DNA of 64,000 bases from Ectothiorhodosinus mongolicus. GTDB lineage: Bacteria > Pseudomonadota > Gammaproteobacteria > Ectothiorhodospirales > Ectothiorhodospiraceae. Shown piece after piece: positions 29,333-40,529 of the stretch. A program made the translations under genes and the position numbers. Within the stretch, counting starts at the first letter, position 1. Every line of letters begins with the position of its first letter. The stretch spans positions 345,575 to 409,574 of the forward strand of contig NZ_CP023018.1 of the NCBI RefSeq assembly GCF_022406875.1, in the 5' to 3' direction. Below the pieces are notes generated by a model. That model did not search any database, was not told the origin of the DNA, and saw nothing but the letters and a program-made list of their open reading frames with translations.

Positions 29333-30910
29333 TTACTCCCACTCAATAGTGGCGGGGGGTTTTCCGGAGATGTCGTAGGTGACGCGGGAGATGCCGCGCA
29401 CTTCGTTGATGATGCGCCGTGATACGTGGTCGAGAAAATCATAAGGCAGATGCGCCCAGCGCGCGGTCATAAAGTCGATGGTTTCCACCGCCCGTAAGGC
29501 CACCACATAGTCATAGCGACGACCATCGCCCATCACGCCCACTGACTTGACCGGCAAGAACACCGCAAAGGCCTGACTGGTCTTATCATAGAGATCATGC
29601 TTTCTGAGCTCTTCGATGAAGATGTGGTCAGCTTTACGCAATAAATCGGCGTACTCTTTTTTCACCTCACCGAGAATGCGCACCCCCAGACCGGGGCCCG
29701 GGAAGGGATGGCGATAAACCATTTCTCGCGGCAGACCTAGCTCAACGCCAATACGCCGAACTTCATCTTTGAACAATTCGCGCAGCGGCTCGACCAGGCC
29801 GAGCTTCATGGTTTCGGGCAGGCCGCCGACATTATGGTGCGATTTAATCACATGCGCCTTGCCGGTCTTTGAGCCGGCAGACTCAATCACGTCGGGATAA
29901 ATCGTCCCTTGGGCCAACCAACGTGCGTTACTGAGTTTGCTGGCCTCCTCATCGAACACATCGATGAACAAACCGCCGATGATTTTGCGTTTTTGTTCGG
30001 GGTCATCGATCCCTTTTAGCGCCTCGAGAAAGCGCTGCTCGGCATCAATACGAATCACTCTAACGCCCATATGGCGAGCAAAAGTCGCCATCACCTGATC
30101 GCCTTCTTGATGCCGCAGCAATCCGGTATCCACAAACACACAGGTCAGTTGATCGCCAATCGCACGGTGCAGCAATGCCCCAACAACCGAGGAGTCCACA
30201 CCACCTGAGAGTCCCAAAACCACATGGTCCGAGCCCACCTGCCGGCGCACGCTATCGATGAGTTCATCGATGATGTTGCCCGGCGTCCAGAGGTCGCCGC
30301 AGCCACAAATGCCATGCACAAAGCGCTCAAGAACACGCTGGCCTTGAACGGTGTGGGTCACTTCGGGATGAAACTGAACCCCATAAAAACGTCGATCCTC
30401 ATCGGCCATACCGGCAATCGGCGCTGATTCGGTGGAAGCCATGAGCTTAAACCCTGATGGGAGTTCGCTGACGCGGTCCCCATGCGACATCCAAACATCC
30501 AACATGCCGTAACCCTCTGGCGTGGTGCGATCTTCGATGTCTTTGAGCAGTTGGGTATGACCGCGGGCGCGTACCTCGGCATAGCCGAATTCCTGATGGT
30601 CCGAGGTTTCGACCTGACCACCGAGCTGCGCCGCCATGGTCTGCATGCCATAACAAATCCCCAGAACCGGAACGCCCAATTGAAACACCCGATCATCGAT
30701 ACGCGGCGGTGTTCCGGTGGTGACGGATTCAGGACCGCCGGAGAGGATCACTCCAGACGGAGCAAACGCCTGCATGTCTGCGCCACTGATGTCCCAGGGA
30801 TGGATTTCGCAAAAAACGCCGGCTTCACGCACGCGGCGGGCTATCAGCTGGGTGTATTGCGACCCAAAATCAATAATCAGGATGCGGTCAGCATGAATAT
30901 CAGCAGACAT
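29333..30910 (-). CDS. guaA: GMP synthase (glutamine-hydrolysing)
   Basis: Aminates XMP to GMP. The 525-residue enzyme has the class I glutaminase domain (Cys in [15 protein letters not shown], His/Glu in FHPEVTHT), the ATP pyrophosphatase P-loop LSGGVDSSV, and the C-terminal dimerisation domain ending [10 protein letters not shown]. The start [20 protein letters not shown] was preferred to a longer frame reaching into guaB. It begins 4 bases after guaB ends. Confidence 0.98.
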   Translation of the reverse strand: MSADIHADRILIIDFGSQYTQLIARRVREAGVFCEIHPWDISGADMQAFAPSGVILSGGPESVTTGTPPRIDDRVFQLGVPVLGICYGMQTMAAQLGGQVETSDHQEFGYAEVRARGHTQLLKDIEDRTTPEGYGMLDVWMSHGDRVSELPSGFKLMASTESAPIAGMADEDRRFYGVQFHPEVTHTVQGQRVLERFVHGICGCGDLWTPGNIIDELIDSVRRQVGSDHVVLGLSGGVDSSVVGALLHRAIGDQLTCVFVDTGLLRHQEGDQVMATFARHMGVRVIRIDAEQRFLEALKGIDDPEQKRKIIGGLFIDVFDEEASKLSNARWLAQGTIYPDVIESAGSKTGKAHVIKSHHNVGGLPETMKLGLVEPLRELFKDEVRRIGVELGLPREMVYRHPFPGPGLGVRILGEVKKEYADLLRKADHIFIEELRKHDLYDKTSQAFAVFLPVKSVGVMGDGRRYDYVVALRAVETIDFMTARWAHLPYDFLDHVSRRIINEVRGISRVTYDISGKPPATIEWE

Positions 30911-30914
30911 AGGC

Positions 30915-32411
<1,497 letters not shown>

Positions 32412-32414
32412 TCA

Positions 32415-32449
32415 ATTATACGGGTTCGAGGGGATAGCGGTAAACCGCT
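32415..32449 (-). promoter_or_regulatory. candidate guaB promoter with overlapping palindrome
   Basis: On the minus strand TTTACC (32444-32439), an 18-base spacer and a perfect TATAAT (32420-32415), 34 bases before guaB. A palindrome AGCGGT-AA-ACCGCT (32436-32449) covers the -35 box and could be an operator; it does not match the PurR consensus. Confidence 0.55.
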
Positions 32450-32485
32450 TGTCAGTTCCGGGTGAATGCGGGAGACTGCGAACCC

Positions 32486-33679
32486 ATGCCCAAACCCGAA
32501 GAAGTATTCAGCGTCTCCGGACTGAACCAAAGCGTGCAGCGCATGATCGAGGGCGCTTTTCCGCGCATTTGGGTCGAAGGCGAGATATCCAATCTGGCGC
32601 GCCCGGCCTCGGGCCACCTGTATTTCTCATTAAAAGACGCTCAGGCGCAGGTTCGCTGTGCGTTATTTCGCAGCGCAGCGCAGCGCTTGGGTTTTCGTCC
32701 TCAAGATGGCATGCAAGTTCTGGCCCGCGCCAAGGTCAGCCTGTATTCCGCGCGCGGCGACTACCAACTCATCGTCGACCATGTGGAAGAAGCGGGCGAT
32801 GGCGCATTGCGCCGGGCTTTTGATGCTCTGCGCAAACGCTTGGAGGGTGAGGGGCTTTTTGACCCAGCGCTTAAACGCCCCATCCCCCGCCTGCCGCGAC
32901 GCATTGGTGTCATCACTTCACCCTCCGGGGCAGTGATTCGCGATATTGTTTCGGTGCTCAAGCGCCGCTTTCCTGCGCTGCCCATTTTGCTGTTCCCGGT
33001 GCCGGTTCAAGGCGCCGAGGCGGCACCGGCCATTGTCCGGGCGCTGGATCAGGCAGGTCGTCAAGGTGGCTGTGATGTGGTGATCGTCGCCCGCGGTGGC
33101 GGATCCTTAGAGGATTTGTGGGCTTTTAACGAAGAAAGCGTGGCCCGAGCGATTCGCGCCTGCGCGCTACCGGTCATCAGCGCTGTGGGTCATGAGACCG
33201 ACGTGACCATCGCGGATTTTGCGGCAGATCTGCGCGCCCCGACCCCTTCGGCAGCCGCTGAGTTGGTCAGTCCGGATGCGGTCTCTCTTCAGGTCGTGCT
33301 AACACGTCAGAAAGGCTTGCTGTTGGAGCGCATGCGCACCCAACTCAATCAACGTCAGCAAATGCTGGATTCCCTGAACCGCCAGCTGCGCCAACAGCAC
33401 CCGCAGCGGCAATTGGCTGAGCGCAGTCAGCGCTTGGATGACTGGGATCAGCGCTTGCAGCTGGCATGGCAGCGGCGTTTTGAAAAGAATCAGGATCGGG
33501 TTGCTCACCTCGCGCAGCAGCTGCAGATGGTCAGCCCACTGGCCACTCTAAGTCGTGGTTATAGCATCGTGCAAAATGCTCAAGGCGAGGCCATTCGCAG
33601 CCCATCGCAAGTGCAAACGGGTGAGATGCTCACCGCGCGCTTGGCTGAGGGCGAGATTCGCTGTGAGGTGAAATCCTAG
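32486..33679 (+). CDS. xseA: exodeoxyribonuclease VII large subunit
   Basis: Single-strand DNA exonuclease subunit used in repair. The 397-residue protein starts MPKPEEVFSVSGLNQSVQRM, with an OB fold (about 5-100), a catalytic domain with GVITSPSGAVIRDI, VARGGGSLEDLW and SAVGHETDVTIADF, and a long coiled-coil C-terminus (about 270-360). An in-frame GTG 24 bases upstream is less typical. The small subunit xseB is not nearby. The last 4 bases overlap the convergent HAD gene. Confidence 0.96.
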   Translation: MPKPEEVFSVSGLNQSVQRMIEGAFPRIWVEGEISNLARPASGHLYFSLKDAQAQVRCALFRSAAQRLGFRPQDGMQVLARAKVSLYSARGDYQLIVDHVEEAGDGALRRAFDALRKRLEGEGLFDPALKRPIPRLPRRIGVITSPSGAVIRDIVSVLKRRFPALPILLFPVPVQGAEAAPAIVRALDQAGRQGGCDVVIVARGGGSLEDLWAFNEESVARAIRACALPVISAVGHETDVTIADFAADLRAPTPSAAAELVSPDAVSLQVVLTRQKGLLLERMRTQLNQRQQMLDSLNRQLRQQHPQRQLAERSQRLDDWDQRLQLAWQRRFEKNQDRVAHLAQQLQMVSPLATLSRGYSIVQNAQGEAIRSPSQVQTGEMLTARLAEGEIRCEVKS

Positions 33680-34464
33680 GCTTGGGCCGATTTGGCCGAT
33701 CCGATGAGACTGTGCAACCAGGCCAAATCCACACAGCCGTCGGCTGGCGCGGCGACTGGAACTTGGCTTTGCAAAATACGACACGGCGCCGCTGTCTCGC
33801 CAAACTGATCCAAAACCACCAGAGCATCGGCAAAGTCATCCCCCCGAGTGTATTGGCTCACGGTCACAACTGTCGGCAGATTCGCCCCGCGCGCCGCGCG
33901 CACACCCTGAGCCGAGTCTTCCAGGGCCAAGCATGAAGAGGCGGGCAACGCCAATTGCGCCAGAGCATAGTGATAGATATCGGGCGCCGGCTTTTTAGCA
34001 GGCACGATATCACCCGCCGCAATCACCTCGAACCAAGCCAAAGACTCAGCGCCCAAAGTCGCCTTAAGCAGCGCCTCGACATTGGCAGGCGTTGTGGTGG
34101 TGGCAATGGCTAGGCGCACGCCTTCCTGCCTTGCCTGAGCCAAAATGCGCTCTACTCCGGGGCGCAAGCCAATCTCGCCATCTTCTAAGCGGCGTACGAA
34201 ATGCTCGGTTTTACGGGCATGCAGGCGCGGGATGAGTTCATTAAGCTCGGCATCGGGCTTGTTGATTGCGTGCTGGCCCACATAATGGCGCATGCGCTCT
34301 TTGCCACCGGTTACTGCCAGCAATTCGCCATACAGTTCTACCGACCAATGCCAATCCAAGCCAAACTCTTCAAAGGCGGCATTAAACGCCACGCGATGGC
34401 CATCGCGCTCGGTGTCCGCAAGCGTTCCATCGACATCCCAAATCAAGGCTTTTAACGCCGTCAT
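33676..34464 (-). CDS. HAD-superfamily phosphatase, CbbY/beta-phosphoglucomutase-like
   Basis: A 262-residue haloacid dehalogenase-type hydrolase. Motif I is WDVDGTLADTERDGH, motif II is IATTTTPANVEALL, Lys and motif III/IV are KKPAPDIYHYALAQL and ALEDSAQGVRAA. The cap insertion after motif I is of the helical CbbY type. Probably dephosphorylates a sugar phosphate; substrate unknown. A GTG three codons upstream (34473) is an alternative start. Divergent from dksA. Confidence 0.88.
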   Translation of the reverse strand: MTALKALIWDVDGTLADTERDGHRVAFNAAFEEFGLDWHWSVELYGELLAVTGGKERMRHYVGQHAINKPDAELNELIPRLHARKTEHFVRRLEDGEIGLRPGVERILAQARQEGVRLAIATTTTPANVEALLKATLGAESLAWFEVIAAGDIVPAKKPAPDIYHYALAQLALPASSCLALEDSAQGVRAARGANLPTVVTVSQYTRGDDFADALVVLDQFGETAAPCRILQSQVPVAAPADGCVDLAWLHSLIGSAKSAQA

Positions 34465-34522
34465 CACGCGCACTCATCGAGAAAATAGGCGCATTTGACG
34501 TGAGTGCTGCAGCTGCGTCAAC

Positions 34523-34551
34523 TTGCACCACCACCGATTCTCTGGTATCAA
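34523..34551 (+). promoter_or_regulatory. candidate dksA promoter
   Basis: TTGCAC, a 17-base spacer and TATCAA, with a TGG just before the -10 that fits an extended -10 element. It ends 32 bases before the dksA start. Confidence 0.5.
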
Positions 34552-34583
34552 ACGCAGCTTGTTTCATCAGGGAGTGCTCAGCA

Positions 34584-35039
34584 ATGGCTGCAGCCAAAAA
34601 AACGTCAGGAAAATCCACTCAGTCAGTCGATGCCAAGGGAGGCATTGCGCCCTATGAGGCGGCCGCTGGCGAGGAATACATGAACAACGACCAGAAAGCC
34701 CATTTTCGCGCTATCTTGCAGGCCTGGAAACAAGAGCTGATGGAAGAAGTGGATCGCACGGTCGGTCACATGAAAGAAGATGCGGCGAATTTCGCTGACC
34801 CCGCCGATCGCGCCACTCAGGAAGAAGAGTTCAGCCTAGAGCTTCGCACTCGGGACCGCGAACGTAAGTTGATCCGCAAGATTGATGAGGCACTCTCCGA
34901 TATCGACAATGGCGACTATGGCTATTGTGAAGCTTGCGGCGTGGAAATCGGCATTCGTCGCTTGGAAGCACGGCCCACAGCAACCTTGTGCATCGATTGC
35001 AAAACACTGCAGGAAATCAAAGAAAAACAGATGGCCTAG
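34584..35039 (+). CDS. dksA: RNA polymerase-binding transcription factor DksA
   Basis: Enters the RNA polymerase secondary channel and acts with ppGpp in the stringent response. The 151-residue protein has a poorly conserved N-terminal tail, a coiled coil with acidic tip (DRTVGHMKEDAANFADPADRATQ) and the zinc finger CEAC...CIDC. Start MAAAKKTSGK was chosen because GGGAG lies about 10 bases upstream; the longer frame is unlike the family. Paired with gluQ as usual. Confidence 0.97.
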   Translation: MAAAKKTSGKSTQSVDAKGGIAPYEAAAGEEYMNNDQKAHFRAILQAWKQELMEEVDRTVGHMKEDAANFADPADRATQEEEFSLELRTRDRERKLIRKIDEALSDIDNGDYGYCEACGVEIGIRRLEARPTATLCIDCKTLQEIKEKQMA

Positions 35040-35050
35040 GCCAGGCCACT

Positions 35051-35938
35051 GTGCTTAAGCAGGGGCGTTATCGAGGTCGATTCGCCCCCTCCCCGACTGG
35101 GCCCCTGCACTTGGGTTCGCTGATCTCAGCGCTAGCCTCTTTTTTAGATGCCCGCGCCCACAAGGGCGCTTGGCTGGTACGCATCGAAGACCTCGATCCG
35201 CCGCGCGAACAAGCCGGAGCTGTTGAGGCTATTTTAGATTCACTGCACGCGCATGGTTTGCAGTGGGATGAAGGGCCACTTTATCAAAGCAGCCGCCAAG
35301 TGGCCTACCAAGAGGCCTTGCAGCAGCTGAAACAGCAAAATACTCTCTTTGCCTGCGGCTGTAGCCGCGCCGACATCGCCTCTGCCGCCAGCCGCCATGG
35401 GCCTGAAGGGCCCATCTACCCGGGCACCTGCCGCCAAGGACTAAACGGCGATGACGGGGGTCGTACCCTTCGTCTCAAGGTGGGCGATGCCTGCATCAGC
35501 TTTATCGATCGTCAGCAGGGCTTGTGTCAGCAGTCTCTGGCCGATGAGGTGGGCGATTTTGTGCTGCGCCGCGCCGATGGATTAATGGCCTACCAACTCG
35601 CGGTGGTGGTGGATGATGCTTGGCAGGGCATTACCCATGTAGTTCGCGGGCATGATCTGTTGTTGTCGACACCGCGGCAGATTTATCTGCAGCAATGCCT
35701 GGGTCTACCGACACCGCATTATCTGCACCACGCTTTGATCCGTGGGGCCGATGGCGACAAACTGTCCAAACAAACCGGGGCATCTGCCTTAGACAACAAG
35801 CAAGCCATGGACAATTTGCGCTTGGCAATGGCGTTTCTGGGCTTGAAAGAAAGCGCCGACGGTATCACACCCAACCTGACGCAAAGCTTGGAATGGGCGA
35901 CTGATGAGTGGCGCCGAGTCACTCTACAGCCGTGCTAA
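35051..35938 (+). CDS. gluQ: glutamyl-Q tRNA(Asp) synthetase
   Basis: Attaches glutamate to queuosine in the anticodon of tRNA-Asp; it is a GluRS lacking the anticodon domain. The 295-residue protein has RGRFAPSPTGPLHLGSL (HIGH-type), the zinc site CGC...YPGTC, and DKLSKQTGA (KMSKS-type). The start is taken as the GTG at 35051, just before the family N-terminus; upstream frame overlaps dksA and matches nothing. Ribosome site is weak, consistent with coupling to dksA. Confidence 0.94.
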   Translation: MLKQGRYRGRFAPSPTGPLHLGSLISALASFLDARAHKGAWLVRIEDLDPPREQAGAVEAILDSLHAHGLQWDEGPLYQSSRQVAYQEALQQLKQQNTLFACGCSRADIASAASRHGPEGPIYPGTCRQGLNGDDGGRTLRLKVGDACISFIDRQQGLCQQSLADEVGDFVLRRADGLMAYQLAVVVDDAWQGITHVVRGHDLLLSTPRQIYLQQCLGLPTPHYLHHALIRGADGDKLSKQTGASALDNKQAMDNLRLAMAFLGLKESADGITPNLTQSLEWATDEWRRVTLQPC

Positions 35939-35969
35939 AGTGCGCTCAACGCAAATGAAAGGCACCTAG

Positions 35970-36149
35970 ATGTCGGGGATGGATAAAACCTTATTGGTTT
36001 TTGTGCTGGGGATAGTGCTGTTTGTCTCACCCTTGGTGAGCTGGTGGCCCGAACTCCCCTTCCCCTGGTATGCCCCCTATGTGATGTGGGCGATGATTAT
36101 CGCTTTGGCCTTTTTGACGCAGCGGTCGCGGCGCCATCATGAACGCTGA
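35970..36149 (+). CDS. small membrane protein overlapping the transporter-fused histidine kinase (CbrX-like position)
   Basis: A 59-residue reading frame starting MSGMDKTLLVFVLGIVLF with two membrane helices (about 6-22 and 36-51) and a basic end RSRRHHER. It overlaps the kinase gene by 11 bases, so the kinase is probably translated through coupling. A small membrane ORF in this position, called cbrX, has been described upstream of Pseudomonas cbrA; I recall the arrangement but cannot align the proteins here. Sequence features are seen, equivalence is inferred. Confidence 0.7.
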   Translation: MSGMDKTLLVFVLGIVLFVSPLVSWWPELPFPWYAPYVMWAMIIALAFLTQRSRRHHER

Positions 36150-39093
36150 AATTGGCGTTCTTTACGCTGCTGGCGTGGCCTATCTGGGCCTGCTGTTTTT
36201 TATTGCCCATGCCTCAGAGCGCGGCTGGCTGCCGGAGCGTTGGGTACGCCATCCAATGGTGTATGTGCTGTCTCTGGGTGTGTATGCCACCACCTGGACC
36301 TACTACGGCAGTGTCGGCTTTGCTGCGGAACAGGGGTATCACTTTCTCACGATTTATCTGGGCGTGACTTTGGCGTTTGTGCTCACGCCAGTGCTACTCA
36401 TGCCCACACTGCGTCTGGTGCGCGAGCAGCAAATGACCTCACTGGCAGATTTATTTGCTTGGCGCTACCGCAGTCCATGGACCGGACTAATTGTCACGCT
36501 GTTCATGCTGGTGGGTGTCTTGCCCTACATCGCCTTGCAGATTCGCGCCGTCACCGAATCGGTGGCTGTGCTCACCGATCAAACCACGCCGCATTTCTTG
36601 GCATTAGGCTTTTGCGTCACCTTAGCCTTGTTCGCGGTGCTGTTTGGCGCCCGCCACATCACGCCACGCGAAAAACATGATGGCCTGGTGGTGGCCATTG
36701 CCTTTGAGTCGCTGGTCAAGCTATTGGCGCTTTTGTTGGTCGGCGCGGTCGCTTTATTCAGTGTTTTTTCCGGCCCCGCGGGACTTAGCCAGTGGTTGAG
36801 TGATCACCCAGAAGCTTTGGATGCTTTATATGCGCCGGTGACCCAAAGTTCTTGGTATAGCTTGATGCTGCTGGCTTTTGCCGCTGCTTTTTTGTTGCCA
36901 CGACAGTTTCATATGCTGTTTGTTGAGAACATGGATCCCAAGGCCCTGCAAACCGCCAGCTGGGCATTCCCCTTATTTTTATTATTGCTGAACCTGCCCA
37001 TCCCCCTGATTCTGTGGGGCGGCCAAGCCAGCGGCTTGACCATGGCCACCGATTATTTTTCCTTGGGGCTGGCGGCGCAACACAGCAGCAGCCTGGCCTT
37101 GCTCACCTTTATCGGCGGCGTTTCAGCCGCCAGCGCCATGATGATTGTGACTACTTTGGCGCTGGCTTCTATGTGCTTGAATCACCTCATCCTGCCGGCG
37201 CGCATCCGCAATCAAACCTTGGCACAGGGCAATCTCTATCGCTGGCTCTTATGGGGGCGGCGACTGCTTATTTTGTCGGTCATCGCTTTGGGTTATGGCT
37301 TTTATTGGTTGCTGGAATTTCGCGAGGGTTTGGTGCAGCTTGGGTTGATTTCATTTGTTGCCGTGGCACAGTTTTTGCCCGGTTATCTGGCCCTACTATT
37401 CTGGCCGCGTGCCACTCGGGCGGGATTTATTAGTGGGCTTTTGGGCGGTATTGGCATTTGGGTGATCACCTTGATCATGCCCTTACTCCAAGAATCGGGG
37501 CTGGCCATTCCGGCGATTGATTTGCCCTTATTGCTGGGCTGGGCAGGCACTGATCGCTGGACTTTTTCTACCTTCTGGACGCTGTTTGTCAACGTCAGTC
37601 TCTTTGTCACAGTCTCGCTGCTGACCCGCCCAGACTCTGAGGCCTTAGCGCGGCGGCGCGGTGGCGCTGATGAGACGCTTTATGCCTTGCAGAGCTTTAG
37701 CGATATTCGTGATTTGGATGATTTACAACGCCGCTTAGCCGAGGTTTTGGGTCCGGAAACTGCCGCCCAAGAACTCAAGCAGGCCCTGAGTGACCTGAAC
37801 ATGCGCGCCGATGCTCTAAAGCCCGGGGACGCACAAAAGTTGCGTGGGCGACTACAGCGCAATTTAACGGGGCTACTAGGGCCTATGCTGGCCAACATCA
37901 TCATCGAAAGTCAGCTCAAACTCACACCCCAAACCCGCGTGGCCTTGGCTCACAGCCTGCGCTTTGTCGAAGAGCGATTAGAACATTCCGATGTGCGCTT
38001 GCGTGGTTTGGCAGCAGAGCTCGACACCCTGCGTCGCTATCATCGCCAAGTCCTGCATGAACTGCCTTTGGGGGTGGTGTCGCTCTCCCCTGAAGAAGAC
38101 ATTTTGATTTGGAACTACGCCATGGGCACGATTTCCGGGATCAATGGCCGAGACATGGTGGGCCAGTCCTTAAAAACGCTAAAGGGTCCTTGGGTGGGCG
38201 TATTGCGTGCTTTTTTACGCAGCGAGGACCGACATCTGTATAAAACCCAAATGAACATCGCTGGCCGTCAACGCTGGTTTAACTTACACAAATCCGCAGT
38301 CGATACGCCGGCCGCGGGCATTCAAAATGCCAATGAACTGCGAGGTACGGTGATCCTCATCGAAGATTTGACCGAACTGCATGACTTGGAAAATGAGGTC
38401 ACGCATCGTGATCGCTTAGCCTCTATCGGTCGCCTCGCTGCGGGCGTGGCTCACGAAATTGGCAATCCGCTGACCGGCATCGCCTCGCTGGCACAAAATC
38501 TTAAAGACGAGCATCGGCCCGAGGAAATTGACAAATCCATTACCCAAATCCTGCAACAAACCCGCCGTATCAATAACATTGTTCAATCCCTGATCACCTT
38601 CAGCCATGCTGGCGAAGCGCCGCCAACCGCCCCCACAGCCGTGAATGTTCATAACTGTGTCGCCGAGGCCATACAGCTTTTGCAGCTTGGCCAATCCAGC
38701 AAGGGCTTACAGTGCCAGAACCGCAGCAGCCCTGAGTTACATGTGTTGTGCGATGCACAGCAGTTGCTACAAGTGTTTATTAATCTCATTAATAATGCCT
38801 TACAAGCTTCCACATCCGGGGATCGCGTACTGATCAATGCCGCAGTGATGGGCGATAAGATCGAAGTACGGATCGAAGATGAGGGCCCGGGTATTGCGGA
38901 AGAATTACTGGATCGAATTTTTGATCCGTTCTTCACCACCAAAGCGGCGGGAAGCGGCACAGGGCTCGGCTTGTCCGTGGTCTACAGCATCCTGCAGGAC
39001 CACGGTGGTACCATCCATGCGGAAAACCGTCCGCAAGGCGGAGCCTGTTTCACGGTTCGCCTGCCGGCTGCACAGGAGCTTAACCCGGCGTGA
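36139..39093 (+). CDS. sodium:solute symporter-fused sensor histidine kinase (CbrA/CrbS type)
   Basis: A 984-residue inner-membrane sensor. Residues about 1-500 form an SSS-type transporter domain of around 13 helices; a coiled linker and a PAS-like segment (about 630-760) follow, then the H-box with phospho-acceptor His772 (GVAHEIGNPLTGI), N-box NALQAS and G-boxes EDEGPGIAEE and GTGLGLSVVY. It may sense a substrate while or instead of transporting it. Its stop overlaps the regulator start (GTGA). The acetate genes downstream point to short-chain acids as the signal, but that is inference. Confidence 0.93.
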   Translation: MNAEIGVLYAAGVAYLGLLFFIAHASERGWLPERWVRHPMVYVLSLGVYATTWTYYGSVGFAAEQGYHFLTIYLGVTLAFVLTPVLLMPTLRLVREQQMTSLADLFAWRYRSPWTGLIVTLFMLVGVLPYIALQIRAVTESVAVLTDQTTPHFLALGFCVTLALFAVLFGARHITPREKHDGLVVAIAFESLVKLLALLLVGAVALFSVFSGPAGLSQWLSDHPEALDALYAPVTQSSWYSLMLLAFAAAFLLPRQFHMLFVENMDPKALQTASWAFPLFLLLLNLPIPLILWGGQASGLTMATDYFSLGLAAQHSSSLALLTFIGGVSAASAMMIVTTLALASMCLNHLILPARIRNQTLAQGNLYRWLLWGRRLLILSVIALGYGFYWLLEFREGLVQLGLISFVAVAQFLPGYLALLFWPRATRAGFISGLLGGIGIWVITLIMPLLQESGLAIPAIDLPLLLGWAGTDRWTFSTFWTLFVNVSLFVTVSLLTRPDSEALARRRGGADETLYALQSFSDIRDLDDLQRRLAEVLGPETAAQELKQALSDLNMRADALKPGDAQKLRGRLQRNLTGLLGPMLANIIIESQLKLTPQTRVALAHSLRFVEERLEHSDVRLRGLAAELDTLRRYHRQVLHELPLGVVSLSPEEDILIWNYAMGTISGINGRDMVGQSLKTLKGPWVGVLRAFLRSEDRHLYKTQMNIAGRQRWFNLHKSAVDTPAAGIQNANELRGTVILIEDLTELHDLENEVTHRDRLASIGRLAAGVAHEIGNPLTGIASLAQNLKDEHRPEEIDKSITQILQQTRRINNIVQSLITFSHAGEAPPTAPTAVNVHNCVAEAIQLLQLGQSSKGLQCQNRSSPELHVLCDAQQLLQVFINLINNALQASTSGDRVLINAAVMGDKIEVRIEDEGPGIAEELLDRIFDPFFTTKAAGSGTGLGLSVVYSILQDHGGTIHAENRPQGGACFTVRLPAAQELNPA

Positions 39094-40412
39094 CTCATAT
39101 CCTGCTTGTTGAAGATGAAGACGTCATCCGCGAAGCGCTGACTAAGTTATTAAGCAAAGCCAGCTATCAGGTCAGCAGCGCCGCCGATTTGGCTAGCGCA
39201 CAGGGCCTTTTGGGGCTAGAGATGTTCGATTTGGTGATTAGCGACCTGCGCCTTCCCGATGGTGAGGGTATTGAGCTCATCAAGGTTCTCAGCGACACGC
39301 CCTTGTTAATCATGACCAGCTTCGCCAGCGTGCGCTCAGCGGTGAATGCGATGAAACAAGGCGCCGCTGACTATATCGCCAAACCCTTTGATCATGACGA
39401 GATGCTGTTGTGCGTAGCGCGTCTGCTGCGTCAGCGTCAACTCGAGCGCGAAAATCAACAACTGCATCAGGAACTGGATCAGCGCTATCCGATCGAGGGC
39501 ATGGTCGGTGAATCGCCGCTCATGCATCAGATCTGCCGTACCGTTGAACGGGTAGCGGCCACCGACACCATCGTGTTAATTCGCGGCGAATCAGGCACCG
39601 GCAAGGAATTGGTGGCACGTGCCATTCACAAAAAAAGCGGCCGCGCACAAGCTCCTTTGGTCGTGGTGAACTGCGCCGCCATTCCCGAAGGTCTCTTGGA
39701 GAGTGAGTTATTCGGCCATGAAAAAGGCGCTTTCACCGGCGCGCTAACACGGCGTCAAGGCTTGGTCGAAGCCGCTCATGGTGGCACCCTGTTTTTGGAT
39801 GAAATTGGTGAATTAACCCCAGCCGCGCAATCGCGGCTATTGCGCGTCTTACAGGATGGTGAAATCCGCCGGGTCGGCGCCAACGAATCTCAGCGTATCG
39901 ATGTCCGTCTCTTGGCCGCGACCCATCGTGACCTCGAGGCGATGGTGGCTCAGGGTGAGTTTCGCGAGGACTTGTATTACCGGTTGCGGGTGGTGGAGAT
40001 CGCCATGCCGGCGCTGCGCCAGCGCCGTGAGGATATTACGCCGCTGGCTGAATTTCTTTTGGACAAAGCCAGCCGCCGCCTGAAATCTCCCGCCCGACGG
40101 CTAGATGAGAGCGCGGTCAAGGCCTTATTGGCGCATCACTGGCCCGGGAATGTACGCGAATTGGAAAATGCGCTAGAGCGCTCTGTAATTCTCGCTGATG
40201 GTGAGGTTATCCTGCCTGAGCACCTCGCGCTGCCCAGCAGCGAGGCGCCGGATACGGCACAGAAAACCGAAAGTCTGGATGATTATTTCCGCCGCTTTGT
40301 GCAGGAAAATCAGCTCAGCATGACCGAAACTGAATTAGCGCAGCGCCTTGGCATTAGCCGCAAAGCTCTATGGGAGCGCCGCCAGCGCATGGGGATGCCA
40401 CGCCCCGGATAA
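39090..40412 (+). CDS. NtrC-family sigma-54-dependent response regulator
   Basis: A 440-residue activator: receiver domain (about 3-115, phospho-acceptor Asp52 in ISDLRLPDG), AAA+ domain (Walker A GESGTGKE, sigma-54 contact loop GAFTGA, Walker B FLDEIGEL) and a C-terminal Fis-type helix-turn-helix (ETELAQRLGISRKALWERR). The start is GTG, sharing 4 bases with the kinase end. A sigma-54 promoter and two palindromes immediately downstream are its obvious targets. CrbS-type kinases usually pair with LuxR-type regulators, whereas this kinase pairs with an NtrC type, as in CbrA/CbrB. Confidence 0.95.
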   Translation: MTHILLVEDEDVIREALTKLLSKASYQVSSAADLASAQGLLGLEMFDLVISDLRLPDGEGIELIKVLSDTPLLIMTSFASVRSAVNAMKQGAADYIAKPFDHDEMLLCVARLLRQRQLERENQQLHQELDQRYPIEGMVGESPLMHQICRTVERVAATDTIVLIRGESGTGKELVARAIHKKSGRAQAPLVVVNCAAIPEGLLESELFGHEKGAFTGALTRRQGLVEAAHGGTLFLDEIGELTPAAQSRLLRVLQDGEIRRVGANESQRIDVRLLAATHRDLEAMVAQGEFREDLYYRLRVVEIAMPALRQRREDITPLAEFLLDKASRRLKSPARRLDESAVKALLAHHWPGNVRELENALERSVILADGEVILPEHLALPSSEAPDTAQKTESLDDYFRRFVQENQLSMTETELAQRLGISRKALWERRQRMGMPRPG

Positions 40413-40414
40413 GT

Positions 40415-40429
40415 GTTACCAATGGTAAC
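40415..40429. promoter_or_regulatory. palindromic enhancer candidate 1 (GTTACCAATGGTAAC)
   Basis: A perfect palindrome around a central A, centred about 107 bases upstream of the predicted sigma-54 start. Together with the second site 19 bases away it forms a typical tandem activator-binding array for an NtrC-type regulator. Confidence 0.6.
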
Positions 40430-40433
40430 GATC

Positions 40434-40448
40434 GTTACCTTTAGTAAC
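40434..40448. promoter_or_regulatory. palindromic enhancer candidate 2 (GTTACCTTTAGTAAC)
   Basis: Same GTTAC...GTAAC arms as site 1, with two mismatched inner pairs, centred about 88 bases upstream of the predicted start. The centre-to-centre spacing of 19 bases places the sites nearly two helical turns apart, on about the same face. Confidence 0.6.
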
Positions 40449-40502
40449 ACCCATGGAACCACAAGGTTTCGTTAAGTGCTTGTTTTCACATAATCATAAG
40501 TT

Positions 40503-40518
40503 GGGCACGAAACTTGCT
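40503..40518 (+). promoter_or_regulatory. sigma-54 (-24/-12) promoter
   Basis: GGGCACGAAACTTGCT matches the TGGCACG-N4-TTGC consensus at all positions but the first. The GG (40504-40505) and GC (40516-40517) doublets have the required 10-base separation. The predicted start is near 40529, one base before the annotated ATG. Confidence 0.75.
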
Positions 40519-40529
40519 AACTAATAAGC

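Noticed and set aside
35457-35468. GGGGTCGTACCC in gluQ matches the arm core of the 26642 palindrome
   Set aside because: Single arm, in normal coding sequence with no visible insertion; 12 matching bases alone are weak evidence.
36785-37010. Short antisense frames within the transporter-fused kinase
   Set aside because: They lie over predicted membrane helices of the kinase and show no coding signs of their own.
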